From Candidatus Enterococcus willemsii (GTDB taxonomy: Bacteria > Bacillota > Bacilli > Lactobacillales > Enterococcaceae), in assembly GCF_009933335.1 (NCBI RefSeq), contig NZ_MAEL01000023.1:34217-98216 (forward strand): 64,000 nucleotides of DNA, given 5' to 3'. How positions within the stretch are numbered: position 1 is the stretch's first letter; every line of letters starts with the position of its first letter. Positions 29,120-38,096 of the stretch are shown here, one piece after another. The position numbers and the translations under genes are program-made. Under the pieces are notes generated by a model that saw only the letters and a program-made list of their open reading frames with translations, had not been told where the DNA came from and searched no databases.

Positions 29120-30365
29120 ATTTTGGATTATTGCACTGGATGTCTACAAGAAGAATGTCAAATCGGTGTCGTTTTTTATTATGCTATTATTGCCTTTTAT
29201 TGTAGCAGGTGTTTCTTATGCAGCTGGTCATTTTGCCAATCAATCGAATGAAGTTAACAAGATTGGGATCATCTCCAAACAAAAAGAATTGGCAGAGGCT
29301 ATTGCCCAAACACCAGGAAGTGACTATCAATTTGAAGTATTAGGATCTGAAGAAGATGCTGAAAAAGCCTTACATGCAGAGGAAATCGATGCTTTCTTCG
29401 TTTTATCTGCAGATGAGACAGGAATTAAAGGCGAACTTTTCAGTGAATCTTCTTTGGGAACTGCAACAGAGATGACCTTGCAACAACTATTAACAGGTAT
29501 TCAAGGGACGACACGTGCCCAAGCATTAGGATTAACGCCCGAGGAAGTAGCGAGTTTAAGTCAACCAGTAACCTTCACTAAACAAAAAGTCAGCTTTGAT
29601 GATGATGGTAAGATGTCAATTGGTGAGGATAATAGTAGTGTGCAGTATGTGATTGGTTTTGCGGGGACCATCGTTCTCTTCTTCTTCATCATGACGTATG
29701 CCGGTATTATCTCGCAAGAAATTGCTTCGGAAAAAGGGACACGTATTATGGAAGTCATTTTATCTAGTACACGTGCCCAAACTCATTTTTATGGAAAATT
29801 ATTCGGTGTGCTATTAGTAGCAGCGACACAATTAATTGTGTATGTAGTGGCTTTTATCATTAGTTATCAATGGATTAAGGATATGGATATTGTCAAAAAC
29901 TTTTTAGGTAGTATCTCCTTGCAAAGTATATTAAGTAATTTCTTGATTTTCACCATCATCTTTACTATGCTAGGGATATTCATTTATTCAGTCTTAGCTG
30001 CTTTGTGTGGTTCATTGGTGAATAAAGCAGAAGACACAGCAAAAGTGATTCTACCCGTGACGTATTTATCTATGGGCGGTTATTTCTTAGGACTATTTTT
30101 AGGTAATATGAGTCCTAATAACTTAGTTGTTCGAGTAACCTCATATATTCCTTTCCTATCGTCTTATATTATGCCGATTCGCTTGGCAAATGAAACAGCT
30201 AGCATCGGAAATGCGTTAGTTTCAGTGGCTATCTTAGTTGTGACAAGCATTGTGTTGACATTAGGCTGTGCGAAAATGTATAAATCTAATGTGTTGGTTT
30301 ATAATGACAACGGCATTATAGCAACCTTGAAACAATCGATGCGTTTAATGAAAAATCAAAAATAA
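29112..30365 (+). CDS. ABC exporter permease (NatB/YhaP-like)
   Basis: ABC-2 family membrane subunit, 417 aa. One N-terminal hydrophobic segment (about 18-40) is followed by a large extracellular domain (about 40-175) and then five to six hydrophobic segments in the C-terminal half, the layout of NatB/YhaP. The ATG at 29112 sits 5 bases after the AGGTGATA ribosome site; an in-frame start 9 bases earlier overlaps that site. It partners the preceding ATPase. Confidence 0.86.
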   Translation: MSKFWIIALDVYKKNVKSVSFFIMLLLPFIVAGVSYAAGHFANQSNEVNKIGIISKQKELAEAIAQTPGSDYQFEVLGSEEDAEKALHAEEIDAFFVLSADETGIKGELFSESSLGTATEMTLQQLLTGIQGTTRAQALGLTPEEVASLSQPVTFTKQKVSFDDDGKMSIGEDNSSVQYVIGFAGTIVLFFFIMTYAGIISQEIASEKGTRIMEVILSSTRAQTHFYGKLFGVLLVAATQLIVYVVAFIISYQWIKDMDIVKNFLGSISLQSILSNFLIFTIIFTMLGIFIYSVLAALCGSLVNKAEDTAKVILPVTYLSMGGYFLGLFLGNMSPNNLVVRVTSYIPFLSSYIMPIRLANETASIGNALVSVAILVVTSIVLTLGCAKMYKSNVLVYNDNGIIATLKQSMRLMKNQK

Positions 30366-30375
30366 TTTTTTTACG

Positions 30376-30406
30376 AAAACAGATTAGTCGAACTAGTCTG
30401 TTTTTT
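30376..30406 (+). terminator. Terminator after the ABC exporter genes
   Basis: AAAACAGATTAGT pairs with ACTAGTCTGTTTT (one mismatch), followed by Ts. Confidence 0.88.
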
Positions 30407-30463
30407 GTTCGTTTGCTCTTTTTTTGGTACAATGAAATAGAGAGACTGAAGGGGGAAACAATT

Positions 30464-31486
30464 GTGAAAAAATATCTTTTGCTGGGTGGTGCGATTGGTG
30501 CAGGTCTTGGTTTGTACAGTTTATTTCGTAATCGTCCAGAAGTAATTGAATTTAAAGAAGCCTTACCATCCACTGAACATCAACCATTAGAGGCAACAAT
30601 CAACGAAGATGTCTTTTTAGTTGCGTCCGATGGTTTACCACTAGCACTAACCTTTGTTCGTCCGGCCTATCGTCCAGTCAAAGCTGTGGTACAAATTATT
30701 CATGGTATATTAGAACATCGCCAACGCTATTTGCATTTTGCTGAATTTTTAGCAAAAAATGGTTTTGCTGTGGTGATTAGTGACAATCGTGGACATGGTG
30801 ATTCAACCGATAGTGAGTTTCCATTAGGTCATATGGCAGAATTAGCGCGTATGATTCAAGATCAATATGAGATTACTCGTTTTATTAAAACACGTTTTGC
30901 TGGGAAGCCTGTTTACTTATATGGACACTCTTTTGGTTCCTTACTTGCTAGAAATTATTTGCAAAAGCATGATAAGGAAATCGAGAAACTCTTGTTAACA
31001 GGAACCGTTCAATATGAAAAACAAGCACCTTTAGGTTGTCTCATTGCAAAAGTAGCGAATACTTTTGCTGGTGAACGAAGTTTTTCTTGGATTTTAAAGA
31101 AATTATCTAATTTTGGTGAAGAAGACAAGTCTTGGCTAACAAGTGATGCGGACCAATTAGCAAAGGTATATAATGATACACGAATGATTCCAGGATATGA
31201 TAATCGTGGCGTTGCAACCATTTGGGAAGCAGACCGTGAACTAAAGCAACTCGCACATTTCAATTGTCAGAATCCCGAATTACCCATTTTAAGTATCACA
31301 GGTGCAGAAGATTGTGATATTACAGGTGGCGAAAAAGGGTTATTAGATACAGAAAACACATTGCGAGCTATTGGTTACCGCAATGTGGATATGTTAGACT
31401 TGCCTCGAATGAAACATGAAGTATTAAATGAAGTAGAAAATGAGTTCGTTTATCAATTGATTGTTGATTTTTTCAATGTGGTTTAA
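30464..31486 (+). CDS. Alpha/beta hydrolase, monoacylglycerol lipase-like
   Basis: Predicted serine hydrolase, 340 aa. An N-terminal hydrophobic stretch (about 4-19) suggests membrane attachment. Nucleophile elbow GHSFGS lies near residue 155; an oxyanion-hole segment IIHGILEHRQRY near 80 is typical of monoacylglycerol lipase/lysophospholipase family proteins; the catalytic His is probably in MKHEVLNE near 320 and the Asp in the TGAEDCD region near 283. The GTG start at 30464 follows AAGGGGGAA. It is monocistronic, with a terminator on each side. Confidence 0.82.
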   Translation: MKKYLLLGGAIGAGLGLYSLFRNRPEVIEFKEALPSTEHQPLEATINEDVFLVASDGLPLALTFVRPAYRPVKAVVQIIHGILEHRQRYLHFAEFLAKNGFAVVISDNRGHGDSTDSEFPLGHMAELARMIQDQYEITRFIKTRFAGKPVYLYGHSFGSLLARNYLQKHDKEIEKLLLTGTVQYEKQAPLGCLIAKVANTFAGERSFSWILKKLSNFGEEDKSWLTSDADQLAKVYNDTRMIPGYDNRGVATIWEADRELKQLAHFNCQNPELPILSITGAEDCDITGGEKGLLDTENTLRAIGYRNVDMLDLPRMKHEVLNEVENEFVYQLIVDFFNVV

Positions 31487-31490
31487 CTAG

Positions 31491-31521
31491 AAAGGCTCTG
31501 AGAATTTCTTAGAGTCTTTTT
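31491..31521 (+). terminator. Terminator after the hydrolase gene
   Basis: AAGGCTCTGA pairs with TTAGAGTCTT across a short loop (one G-T pair), then Ts. Confidence 0.75.
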
Positions 31522-31638
31522 ATTCGTTCTTTTTTATTGAAGGAATGAGAGGGAATCTGAACATTTTTTATTTGTTTTTTTATGGTATATTAAATTGGTA
31601 CAAAATAAAAAGATAATTTTTTTAATAGAGGTAGTAAT

Positions 31639-33225
31639 ATGAAGATTACGCATCAGTATTCAGAAGAAATTTTAGAGAAAAAACAGCAAATTGAAGAATA
31701 TCATGCTTCCAATATAAAAAAAACAAAGGCATTATGTAAGGAATTAGTTCATATAGGAGAACTACTGGAAGACGAAAATTTATTAGGATTTGCGTATCAT
31801 TACTTAGCTTTAAGTTATCATTTTGAGAATAAATTTCAGAAATTTCAAGAAGCACTTGTCATCGGTTTAAAATACCAACTGCGTGCTTCTGATTCGGAGT
31901 TGTTAGCAAGAACCTACAATGTGTTAGGCGCCACAGCTGTATTCAGCACGAATAATTCACAAGCAATGGATTATTTTATAACAGCTCTCCGATATGCCAA
32001 GAAAGATAACCACAGAGAAATTATTGGTATTATTAATGGGAACATTGGCAATGTGTATCGTGAATTGGCCGATTATCAAAAAGCACTTGACTATTTACAA
32101 CTTTCTTTAGCTGATATTGATCTTAATCCCACAACATTTGTCAAACAAATGGATTTAACTATTTTGTATTCAAATATGGCTTTTACTCTCCTTGATTTAG
32201 GAGAGATAGAAGAAGCCTATTATTGGTATCGAAAAATAACTTTTGATATTATTCATCGAGATATTCAAATTGCACTGTATATTTTTGAAATACGTTATTT
32301 TCATCTAATTGGTGAAACTAAAAAGAGTGGCCAAAAGTTACAACAATTATTAATTTTTCTGGAACCAGGTGACTTTTCGTGGATTTCATATGACGATATT
32401 CTATTTTTATGTCGTTTCTTACAAGAAAGTGGCAATGTAGATGCCTTATTGCAAATTTTATCTAGTCTAGACAGAATCTTAAAGCAATCCAATTTAACAA
32501 AATTCAAATTACAGTTTTTGGATTATAAAATTTTCTGTTATGAAGAAAAGAATTGGCAGCCAAAATTAGTGGCTGCCTATGCTGCACATTATAAATTAAG
32601 TAAACAATTAGAAAAAGAAGTAGAAGAATCTTTACGAAAAGATATTCATTTGCGTGAAGAATTAGAGGCTATTCGAAATGAGCATCAACAAATTCAGAGT
32701 GAAAATTTATTATTACTGGAAAAATCGCGTCAAGATTTTTTAACTAGTTTACCAAACAGAGAATGGGCAGAAGAACAAATGGTGTTGCTTTATCTGAATG
32801 CTATCAAACACCAAACATCGATGGCTATTGAAGTCTTAGATATTGATAATTTCAAATGTTTTAATGATACGTTAGGGCACCAACATGGTGACCGCTATTT
32901 ATTAATGCTGGCAGGATTATTGGATGAAATGAATGATGAAGATGTTTTTTGTGCGCGCCAAGGTGGCGATGAATTTGTGATTCTTTATCGCAATAAAACA
33001 ACGCAAGAAATACTAGCCATTGCTGAAAGGTTACGGCAAAATGTGATTCAGCTTTCAATGATTGAATCCGAAGATCACCAGTTACCAATGACAATTTCTC
33101 AAGGAATCTGCCATTTTACTCCTTCTGGTGATAAAACGATTGTCGATTATTATCAATTAGCTGATAAAGCATTATATACAGTGAAGAAAAAGCAAAAGAA
33201 TGATATTTATCTTACGAAAGGATAA
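31639..33225 (+). CDS. TPR-repeat diguanylate cyclase-like protein (GGDEF)
   Basis: Cytosolic protein of 528 aa. Residues about 40-350 are helical with TPR-like pairs (for example YQKALDYLQLSL); a coiled coil (about 315-365) leads to a C-terminal GGDEF domain (about 365-528). The signature GGDEF is intact at 442-446, and the metal-site Asp in LDIDNFKCFND is present, so c-di-GMP synthesis is plausible. No RxxD inhibitory site is seen five residues before GGDEF. There is no membrane segment and no EAL or HD-GYP partner in the window. It is monocistronic, with promoter and terminator of its own. Confidence 0.88.
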   Translation: MKITHQYSEEILEKKQQIEEYHASNIKKTKALCKELVHIGELLEDENLLGFAYHYLALSYHFENKFQKFQEALVIGLKYQLRASDSELLARTYNVLGATAVFSTNNSQAMDYFITALRYAKKDNHREIIGIINGNIGNVYRELADYQKALDYLQLSLADIDLNPTTFVKQMDLTILYSNMAFTLLDLGEIEEAYYWYRKITFDIIHRDIQIALYIFEIRYFHLIGETKKSGQKLQQLLIFLEPGDFSWISYDDILFLCRFLQESGNVDALLQILSSLDRILKQSNLTKFKLQFLDYKIFCYEEKNWQPKLVAAYAAHYKLSKQLEKEVEESLRKDIHLREELEAIRNEHQQIQSENLLLLEKSRQDFLTSLPNREWAEEQMVLLYLNAIKHQTSMAIEVLDIDNFKCFNDTLGHQHGDRYLLMLAGLLDEMNDEDVFCARQGGDEFVILYRNKTTQEILAIAERLRQNVIQLSMIESEDHQLPMTISQGICHFTPSGDKTIVDYYQLADKALYTVKKKQKNDIYLTKG

Positions 33226-33311
33226 TTAAGAAGTAATTTTTAAATATTTCTTAACTTTTTTGCTTTTAAAATTTCACTATGTGATAATTTATAAGAAGTG
33301 GAGGGGAAAAA

Positions 33312-35327
33312 ATGAACAAAAAATCAAGATTGACCATCCTTATTGTGACAGTCGTCGTTCTCCTAGTTGCAGGTGGAGGCTTCTGGTGGTATTTTCAAGG
33401 AGCGAATCAACGCAAAGCAGAGACAGTTGCCAATGACTATCTTGCACACTTAGAAAAAGGGGAGTACGAGCAGCTAACGTCTTTATTAACGGATAATTCA
33501 ATTAAGAAAAATGGCTATACAAATCAAGAGATTTTACAAAAATATCAAGCTATTTTTTCAGCAATCGGTGCAACAGATGTAAAAGCTTCAGATGTTGAAG
33601 TAACCAAAGCAGATAAAGGGTTCAAGTTGTCCTATCATCTTTCATTAGAGACGACTTTTGGAAGGCTAGAAGATCTAGCTTATGACACAACGATTCAAGT
33701 TGATGAAGATTCCAAAATCGATTGGTCACCGTCATTAATTTTCCCAAAGATGACTGGAAAGGACAAAGTTTCGGTTCAAGAAGATCCAGCTACACGCGGT
33801 GAGATTGTTGATCGCAATGGTAAACCACTTGCAACACAACGTGAATTTCAACAATTGGGTTTAAACCCAAGTAAATTAGGTAAAGGGGAGCAACGAAGCA
33901 AAAATTTAGAAGAAATTAGTGAAGAATTTTCAGTTTCTGTAGAACGTTTGGAAGAAGCTTTGGCACCAGAGTGGGCGACAGGTGATGTTTTTGTCCCTAT
34001 TAAAACTTTATATGGTGATGCAGAAAAAACGCCTCTTGATACAATTCCAGAAGGAGCGGTATTAGGAAAAGAAAGTAGACGTTACTACCCATTAAAAGAA
34101 GCAACAGCTCATTTAATTGGTTATGTCAGCCAAGTGACGCAAGAAGATATTGAGAAAAATCCGACGTTGAGTGAAACAGATATTATTGGTAAATCTGGTT
34201 TAGAAGCAGCGCTAGATAAGCAGTTACGTGGGGAATCGGGTGGTTCAATTACCATTACCGATGAAAAAGGCAATGAAAAAGAAGTATTAATTGCTCGAGA
34301 GAAAAAGAATCCAGAACCGATAAAATTAGCAATTGATGCGACAGTCCAACAAACAGCTTATGATAATTTAGCTGGAAAACCAGGTTCAACAGTCATTATG
34401 CAACCTCAAACAGGTGAATTATTAGCAACGGCAAGCTCACCCTCGTATGATCCAAATCAAATGATGCTAGGCATGAGTCAAAAAGAGTACGACGCATATG
34501 CAAACGATGAAAATTTACCGTTTTTAGCTCGTTTTACGAATCGCTATGCGCCAGGTTCAACATTTAAAGTTATCACTGCAGCGATTGGACTAGATGATAA
34601 AGTGATTTCTCCTGAAGAAGCGCTCGATATTTCTGGATTGAAATGGCAAAAAGATGAAAGTTGGGGATCTTACGAAGTCACACGTGTCAAAGAAGCCTCA
34701 CCAATCAATTTGGAAAAAGCCTTGGTGTATTCGGACAATATTTATTTCGCTCAAAAAACATTGGATCTTGGGGAAGATAAATTTAGAGCTGGCTTAGATA
34801 AGTTTATTTTTGGTGAAGAATTCGATTTACCACTGCATATGGAGCCGGCTTCTATTTCAAATGAAGATTCATTTGCTTCCGACATTTTGTTAGCAGATAC
34901 GGGTTATGGTCAAGGGGAATTATTAATCTCTCCAATCCAACAAGCAACTATGTATAGTGTATTTATGAATGACGGACAATTGGTTTATCCACGTTTATTG
35001 TCAACGGATGAAAAGAAAGTGAAAGACGATGTCGTCTCAAAAAATGCAGTTGATACGATCTTAGATGATTTAGTTCATAGTGTTTCTGACGAGGATGGTT
35101 ATGTGCATAGTTTATATAATCCGAACTTTGTGTTAGCTGCGAAAACCGGAACGGCTGAGATTAAAGAAAAACAAGATACAACTGGTCTTGAGAACAGCTT
35201 TTTACTCTATTTCGATAAAGAAAATAAAGAATTTATGGGAGTCACTATGGTCGAAAATTCAAGAGAGAATGGTACTGCGATTGAGCGCAGTGGCGACGTT
35301 ATTCAAGCATTAGAGAATCCCGAATAA
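33312..35327 (+). CDS. Class B low-affinity penicillin-binding protein (PBP5/MecA-like)
   Basis: Peptidoglycan transpeptidase, 671 aa, close to the usual length of enterococcal PBP5. Residues 7-28 form the membrane anchor; about 35-150 an NTF2-like MecA_N domain; about 160-310 the PBP dimerisation domain; about 340-671 the transpeptidase. Active-site motifs are present: STFK at 416-419, SDN at 474-476, KTG at 611-613. This three-domain layout marks the low-affinity PBPs behind intrinsic cephalosporin tolerance in enterococci; affinity here cannot be judged from the sequence. Monocistronic, with no psr or ftsW neighbour. Confidence 0.9.
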   Translation: MNKKSRLTILIVTVVVLLVAGGGFWWYFQGANQRKAETVANDYLAHLEKGEYEQLTSLLTDNSIKKNGYTNQEILQKYQAIFSAIGATDVKASDVEVTKADKGFKLSYHLSLETTFGRLEDLAYDTTIQVDEDSKIDWSPSLIFPKMTGKDKVSVQEDPATRGEIVDRNGKPLATQREFQQLGLNPSKLGKGEQRSKNLEEISEEFSVSVERLEEALAPEWATGDVFVPIKTLYGDAEKTPLDTIPEGAVLGKESRRYYPLKEATAHLIGYVSQVTQEDIEKNPTLSETDIIGKSGLEAALDKQLRGESGGSITITDEKGNEKEVLIAREKKNPEPIKLAIDATVQQTAYDNLAGKPGSTVIMQPQTGELLATASSPSYDPNQMMLGMSQKEYDAYANDENLPFLARFTNRYAPGSTFKVITAAIGLDDKVISPEEALDISGLKWQKDESWGSYEVTRVKEASPINLEKALVYSDNIYFAQKTLDLGEDKFRAGLDKFIFGEEFDLPLHMEPASISNEDSFASDILLADTGYGQGELLISPIQQATMYSVFMNDGQLVYPRLLSTDEKKVKDDVVSKNAVDTILDDLVHSVSDEDGYVHSLYNPNFVLAAKTGTAEIKEKQDTTGLENSFLLYFDKENKEFMGVTMVENSRENGTAIERSGDVIQALENPE

Positions 35328-35329
35328 TA

Positions 35330-35369
35330 AAAAAAACGCAAATTCCACTAACGGAGTTTGCGTTTTTTT
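35330..35369. terminator. Bidirectional terminator between the PBP and pfk-like genes
   Basis: AAACGCAAATTCC pairs with GGAGTTTGCGTTT (one mismatch); A and T runs lie on both sides. Confidence 0.9.
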
Positions 35370-35370
35370 A

Positions 35371-36333
35371 TTAGTAAGAGATAGAAGCATTCAATAAAGT
35401 TAACGACAAATCAATTCGATTATTTTGCTTGGCTAATGCTTCTTCAAAGGGGACTGCAACTAATTGGTTTTGTTGGACACACAGACAACAACCAAATTGT
35501 TCGTTTAAAAAGAATTGGACAGCTGCTGAACCAAATTTACTTGCCCAGACACGATCGAAAGGTGAGGGAGTACCACCGCGAGGAACATGTCCAAGCGCGA
35601 TTTGCCGAATGTGTAAGATACCTTCTTCTTTCAAACGAGTGGTTAATTCAGAAGCACTCATTACTTTTTCAGCGAGTACAATTAAGCAATGTTTTTTCTT
35701 TCGTTCAATACTATGTTTGATTTTATCGGCAATTTGTGTCATATTCGCTGTTTGTTCAGGAATGACAATAAAATCTGCACCACCAGCGACGCCTGCCCAC
35801 AGTGCTAAATCACCTGAACGACGCCCTTTAATTTCAATAACGAATGTCCGAACATGTGAGTTAGCCGTGTCTCTGGTTTTATCAAGAGCAGTCACGATTG
35901 TATTAACGGCGGTATCGAAGCCAACAGTAGTTTCAGTTGCTGGAATATCGTTATCAATAGTAGCAGGCACACCGATTGTTGGAAAATCTAAACGGGTCAA
36001 AGCTGCAGCACCTTCTTGGGAACCTTTGCCGCCAATCACAATTAATCCGTCAATGTTTTCTTCACGTAGAATTTGAATCGCTTCTAACTGGACATTCTCT
36101 TCAATAAATTCTGGAAAACGAGAAGAATATAGTATTGTCCCGCCTGCTGCAATAGCATCATTTACTTTTTCTGCCTCCAACGAAACAAAATTTTTACATA
36201 GTATTCCTAAAAAACCATACTGAATCCCTACAATTTCCACTGCTTCACGCGATGCTTTATTAAAAATTGCGCGAATAACAGTATTCATTCCTGGTGCATC
36301 GCCACCACTTGTTAAAATAGCAAGTCTTTTCAT
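35371..36333 (-). CDS. Divergent 6-phosphofructokinase paralogue
   Basis: PfkA-fold protein, 320 aa, alignable to E. coli PfkA without numbering shifts over the catalytic part. Catalytic TIDND is intact (Asp127 and Asp129), as are Arg72, Arg162, Glu222, Arg243, His249 and Arg252. However, the ATP/Mg loop reads GGKGS (Lys103 instead of Asp), MGR reads KGR (Lys169), and the effector-site Arg25 is Asn. These changes make it unlikely to be the organism's main glycolytic enzyme; a pyk neighbour, usual for pfkA, is absent. It may be inactive, regulatory, or use another phosphoryl donor or sugar phosphate. Confidence 0.8.
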   Translation of the reverse strand: MKRLAILTSGGDAPGMNTVIRAIFNKASREAVEIVGIQYGFLGILCKNFVSLEAEKVNDAIAAGGTILYSSRFPEFIEENVQLEAIQILREENIDGLIVIGGKGSQEGAAALTRLDFPTIGVPATIDNDIPATETTVGFDTAVNTIVTALDKTRDTANSHVRTFVIEIKGRRSGDLALWAGVAGGADFIVIPEQTANMTQIADKIKHSIERKKKHCLIVLAEKVMSASELTTRLKEEGILHIRQIALGHVPRGGTPSPFDRVWASKFGSAAVQFFLNEQFGCCLCVQQNQLVAVPFEEALAKQNNRIDLSLTLLNASISY

Positions 36334-36441
36334 TGTTTCACCTCATTAAAGTAAGCCTTTTCATTAAGAGTACGTGATAATGAGGAACAAAGCAATAAAA
36401 AATTTAACGGGAAGCTAAATTTAACGAAGTTGGCTCTTTTT

Positions 36442-37152
36442 TTACAACGATTGGACAAAATAATCAAAAATTTGTTGCTCGCGAGCAATTACTGCGCGAG
36501 TAAGTTCTGGGTGCCACTGAACAGCAAGGATTGTTGAAGCAAGTCCTTGCGATTCGATCGCTTCTATCACACCATCAGTTGCGCGTGCAATGACTTTGAA
36601 TGGTGTCGCAACGCGGTCAATTGTTTGATGATGAAAAGAGTTGACTTGGTAATGTTCAGGAAGAAAGTTTCCAAGGTGACTATTTTTTTCAATCGTTACT
36701 TCATGACTCACTTTTGCCATCGATTCGTGTTGAACATGAGGTAATGTTTCATTAGGATAGGCAGATAAATCTTGATATAAAGTCCCATCAAAAGCCACAT
36801 TTAGTAGCTGCATACCTCGACAAACACCAAAAATCGGTTTACCTTGAGCAACAGCTTCTTTAATTAATGCTAGCTCAAAACGATCACGAGCTTCATTGGT
36901 TGCTTCTAAGTATGAAGAAGGTGCTTGATGATAAAATTGTGGCGATACATCATGCCCACCGCCTAAAAACAATTTATCGACTTGATTGATGTAATCTTTC
37001 GCATCCTCAGGATCACCAATCGGCAATAAGAGTGGTAGACCGCCAGCCTGTTGAATCCCTTCCACAAAATTCTTGGCAGTATAAGAAAGCCAAAATGTTT
37101 CTCCGTCAACAACGGTACGTTCATTTGCTGCAATACCAATACGTGGTTTCAA
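36442..37152 (-). CDS. Class I glutamine amidotransferase-like hydrolase (peptidase C26)
   Basis: Cytosolic hydrolase, 236 aa, resembling gamma-glutamyl-GABA hydrolase PuuD. The nucleophile Cys lies in GVCRGMQLLN near residue 112; the partner His-Glu pair is in VQWHPEL near 213. The N-terminal RIGIAANE strand is typical. No polyamine or GABA genes are nearby, so the substrate is uncertain; gamma-glutamyl or folate-type isopeptides are options. The start follows AGGAGGAAT. The next minus-strand gene upstream is gloA, separated by a terminator. Confidence 0.83.
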   Translation of the reverse strand: MKPRIGIAANERTVVDGETFWLSYTAKNFVEGIQQAGGLPLLLPIGDPEDAKDYINQVDKLFLGGGHDVSPQFYHQAPSSYLEATNEARDRFELALIKEAVAQGKPIFGVCRGMQLLNVAFDGTLYQDLSAYPNETLPHVQHESMAKVSHEVTIEKNSHLGNFLPEHYQVNSFHHQTIDRVATPFKVIARATDGVIEAIESQGLASTILAVQWHPELTRAVIAREQQIFDYFVQSL

Positions 37153-37167
37153 TAAAAATTCCTCCTA

Positions 37168-37209
37168 TAAAAAGAAAACTCCCTTCCTAAAAATAGGATC
37201 AGGAGTTTC
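37168..37209 (-). terminator. Terminator after gloA (minus strand)
   Basis: AAACTCC at 37177-37183 pairs with GGAGTTT at 37202-37208 with further pairing inside; a T-rich tail lies on the minus strand. Confidence 0.75.
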
Positions 37210-37214
37210 GGTGT

Positions 37215-37589
37215 TTAGCGTTCGCGAATAACTTCGATTTTGTATCCATCTGGATCGATGATGAAGTAATAAGAAGGAGGAACTCCAGGTAGACCTTTTA
37301 AGTCCGTTACGTTGAAACCAGCTTCTTTATGTTTGGCATGCAATCCTTCAACATCCGCAGATGCGATTGCGATATGACCGTAACCATCACCTAAATCATA
37401 GCCTGGATGATCATAATTGTAAGTTAATTCTAACTCATAGTCATCTCCAGGTAATGTTAAATAAACAAGAGTAAATTTTGCGTCGGGGAAATCACGACGA
37501 CGGCTTTCTTCAAAGCCAAAAGCTTCTGTATAGAATGCTAATGAAGCATCTAAATCTTTTACACGTACACAAGTGTGTGCCATTTTCAT
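37215..37589 (-). CDS. gloA: Lactoylglutathione lyase (glyoxalase I)
   Basis: Methylglyoxal detoxification enzyme, 124 aa, single vicinal-oxygen-chelate module. The N-terminal MKMAHTCVRVKDLDAS, the YELELTYNY strand and the C-terminal DPDGYKIEVI match GloA, including the metal-binding His and Glu positions. The second in-frame ATG (37589) is chosen because the AAAGGAAG site directly abuts the first (37598) but lies 9 bases from the second, and because GloA proteins start here. Confidence 0.9.
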   Translation of the reverse strand: MKMAHTCVRVKDLDASLAFYTEAFGFEESRRRDFPDAKFTLVYLTLPGDDYELELTYNYDHPGYDLGDGYGHIAIASADVEGLHAKHKEAGFNVTDLKGLPGVPPSYYFIIDPDGYKIEVIRER

Positions 37590-37869
37590 AAGGGTCATCT
37601 TCCTTTCTATGTCAGTAGTTTTATCATAACATATCCTATTTTAGTTGATAAGAAAAGTGCATGAGAAATTAGGGAATTATTTATGTAAATAAGTATTTTC
37701 TTTATTGTTAGGCTAGTTACTACCCAAAGAACCAAAATTGGGTTATTTTTTTTGTTTTTTAAAACTATATATCTTTTTGCGGAAAAGTGTGACTATGTAA
37801 TCAGTATTAATTGTAGGTGATATATAAGTAAAAAATTAGCTCCTAATTTCATTAGTTTAAGAACAATTG

Positions 37870-37908
37870 AGTACAAGTTTTCTTGTATTGATTTAGAAAA
37901 CTTGTACT
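37870..37908. repeat. 13-base perfect inverted repeat, candidate activator site
   Basis: AGTACAAGTTTTC (37870-37882) and GAAAACTTGTACT (37896-37908) are exact inverted copies 13 bases apart. There is no T run after the right arm, so it is more likely a protein-binding site than a terminator; the PRD regulator encoded at 41758 is the obvious candidate. Confidence 0.6.
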
Positions 37909-37989
37909 TAATTTAGTCGAAGATATAGAATGTATCGATTAGATGAAGGAGGGAATCATTAATTAAACAAAATACATAGAAATAGAGTG

Positions 37990-38015
37990 TAGTTTTTCTG
38001 TAAACAGAAAAACTA
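37990..38015 (+). repeat. 11-base stem-loop upstream of the PTS operon
   Basis: TAGTTTTTCTG pairs exactly with CAGAAAAACTA across a TAAA loop. It lacks a GC-rich stem and T tail. It may be a second operator or an RNA element in the leader. Confidence 0.5.
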
Positions 38016-38038
38016 GTTGAACCCAAATAGAATTGAAA

Positions 38039-38053
38039 ATGAAAACGATAACA
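38039..38053 (+). promoter_or_regulatory. CcpA cre site
   Basis: ATGAAAACGATAACA matches the WTGNAANCGNWNNCW consensus at every position and lies 44 bases before the first PTS gene, so carbon catabolite repression is expected. Confidence 0.75.
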
Positions 38054-38096
38054 AATATAGTGAATGTGTCAAACAAAGAAATAGAGGTGAGATAAT

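Larger units (their letters stand above)
37600..38096 (+). other. Long AT-rich regulatory region before the sugar-acid PTS genes
   Basis: About 500 bases without a convincing gene. It holds the minus-strand promoter of gloA at its left end, a hairpin (ACCCAA / TTGGGT) with a following T run near 37724-37752, a 13-base inverted repeat (37870-37908), an unattached AAGGAGGG site near 37947, an 11-base stem-loop (37990-38015) and a cre site (38039-38053). Confidence 0.7.

Noticed and set aside
35429..36076. Long plus-strand frame of 215 codons opposite the pfk-like gene
   Set aside because: It is a shadow of the opposite strand: Cys- and Ser-rich composition, no ribosome site, and the minus-strand gene has full family motifs.
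37931..37965. Leader peptide behind the AAGGAGGG near 37947
   Set aside because: The only codons at proper spacing are ATT-AAT-TAA; no credible start codon or peptide.
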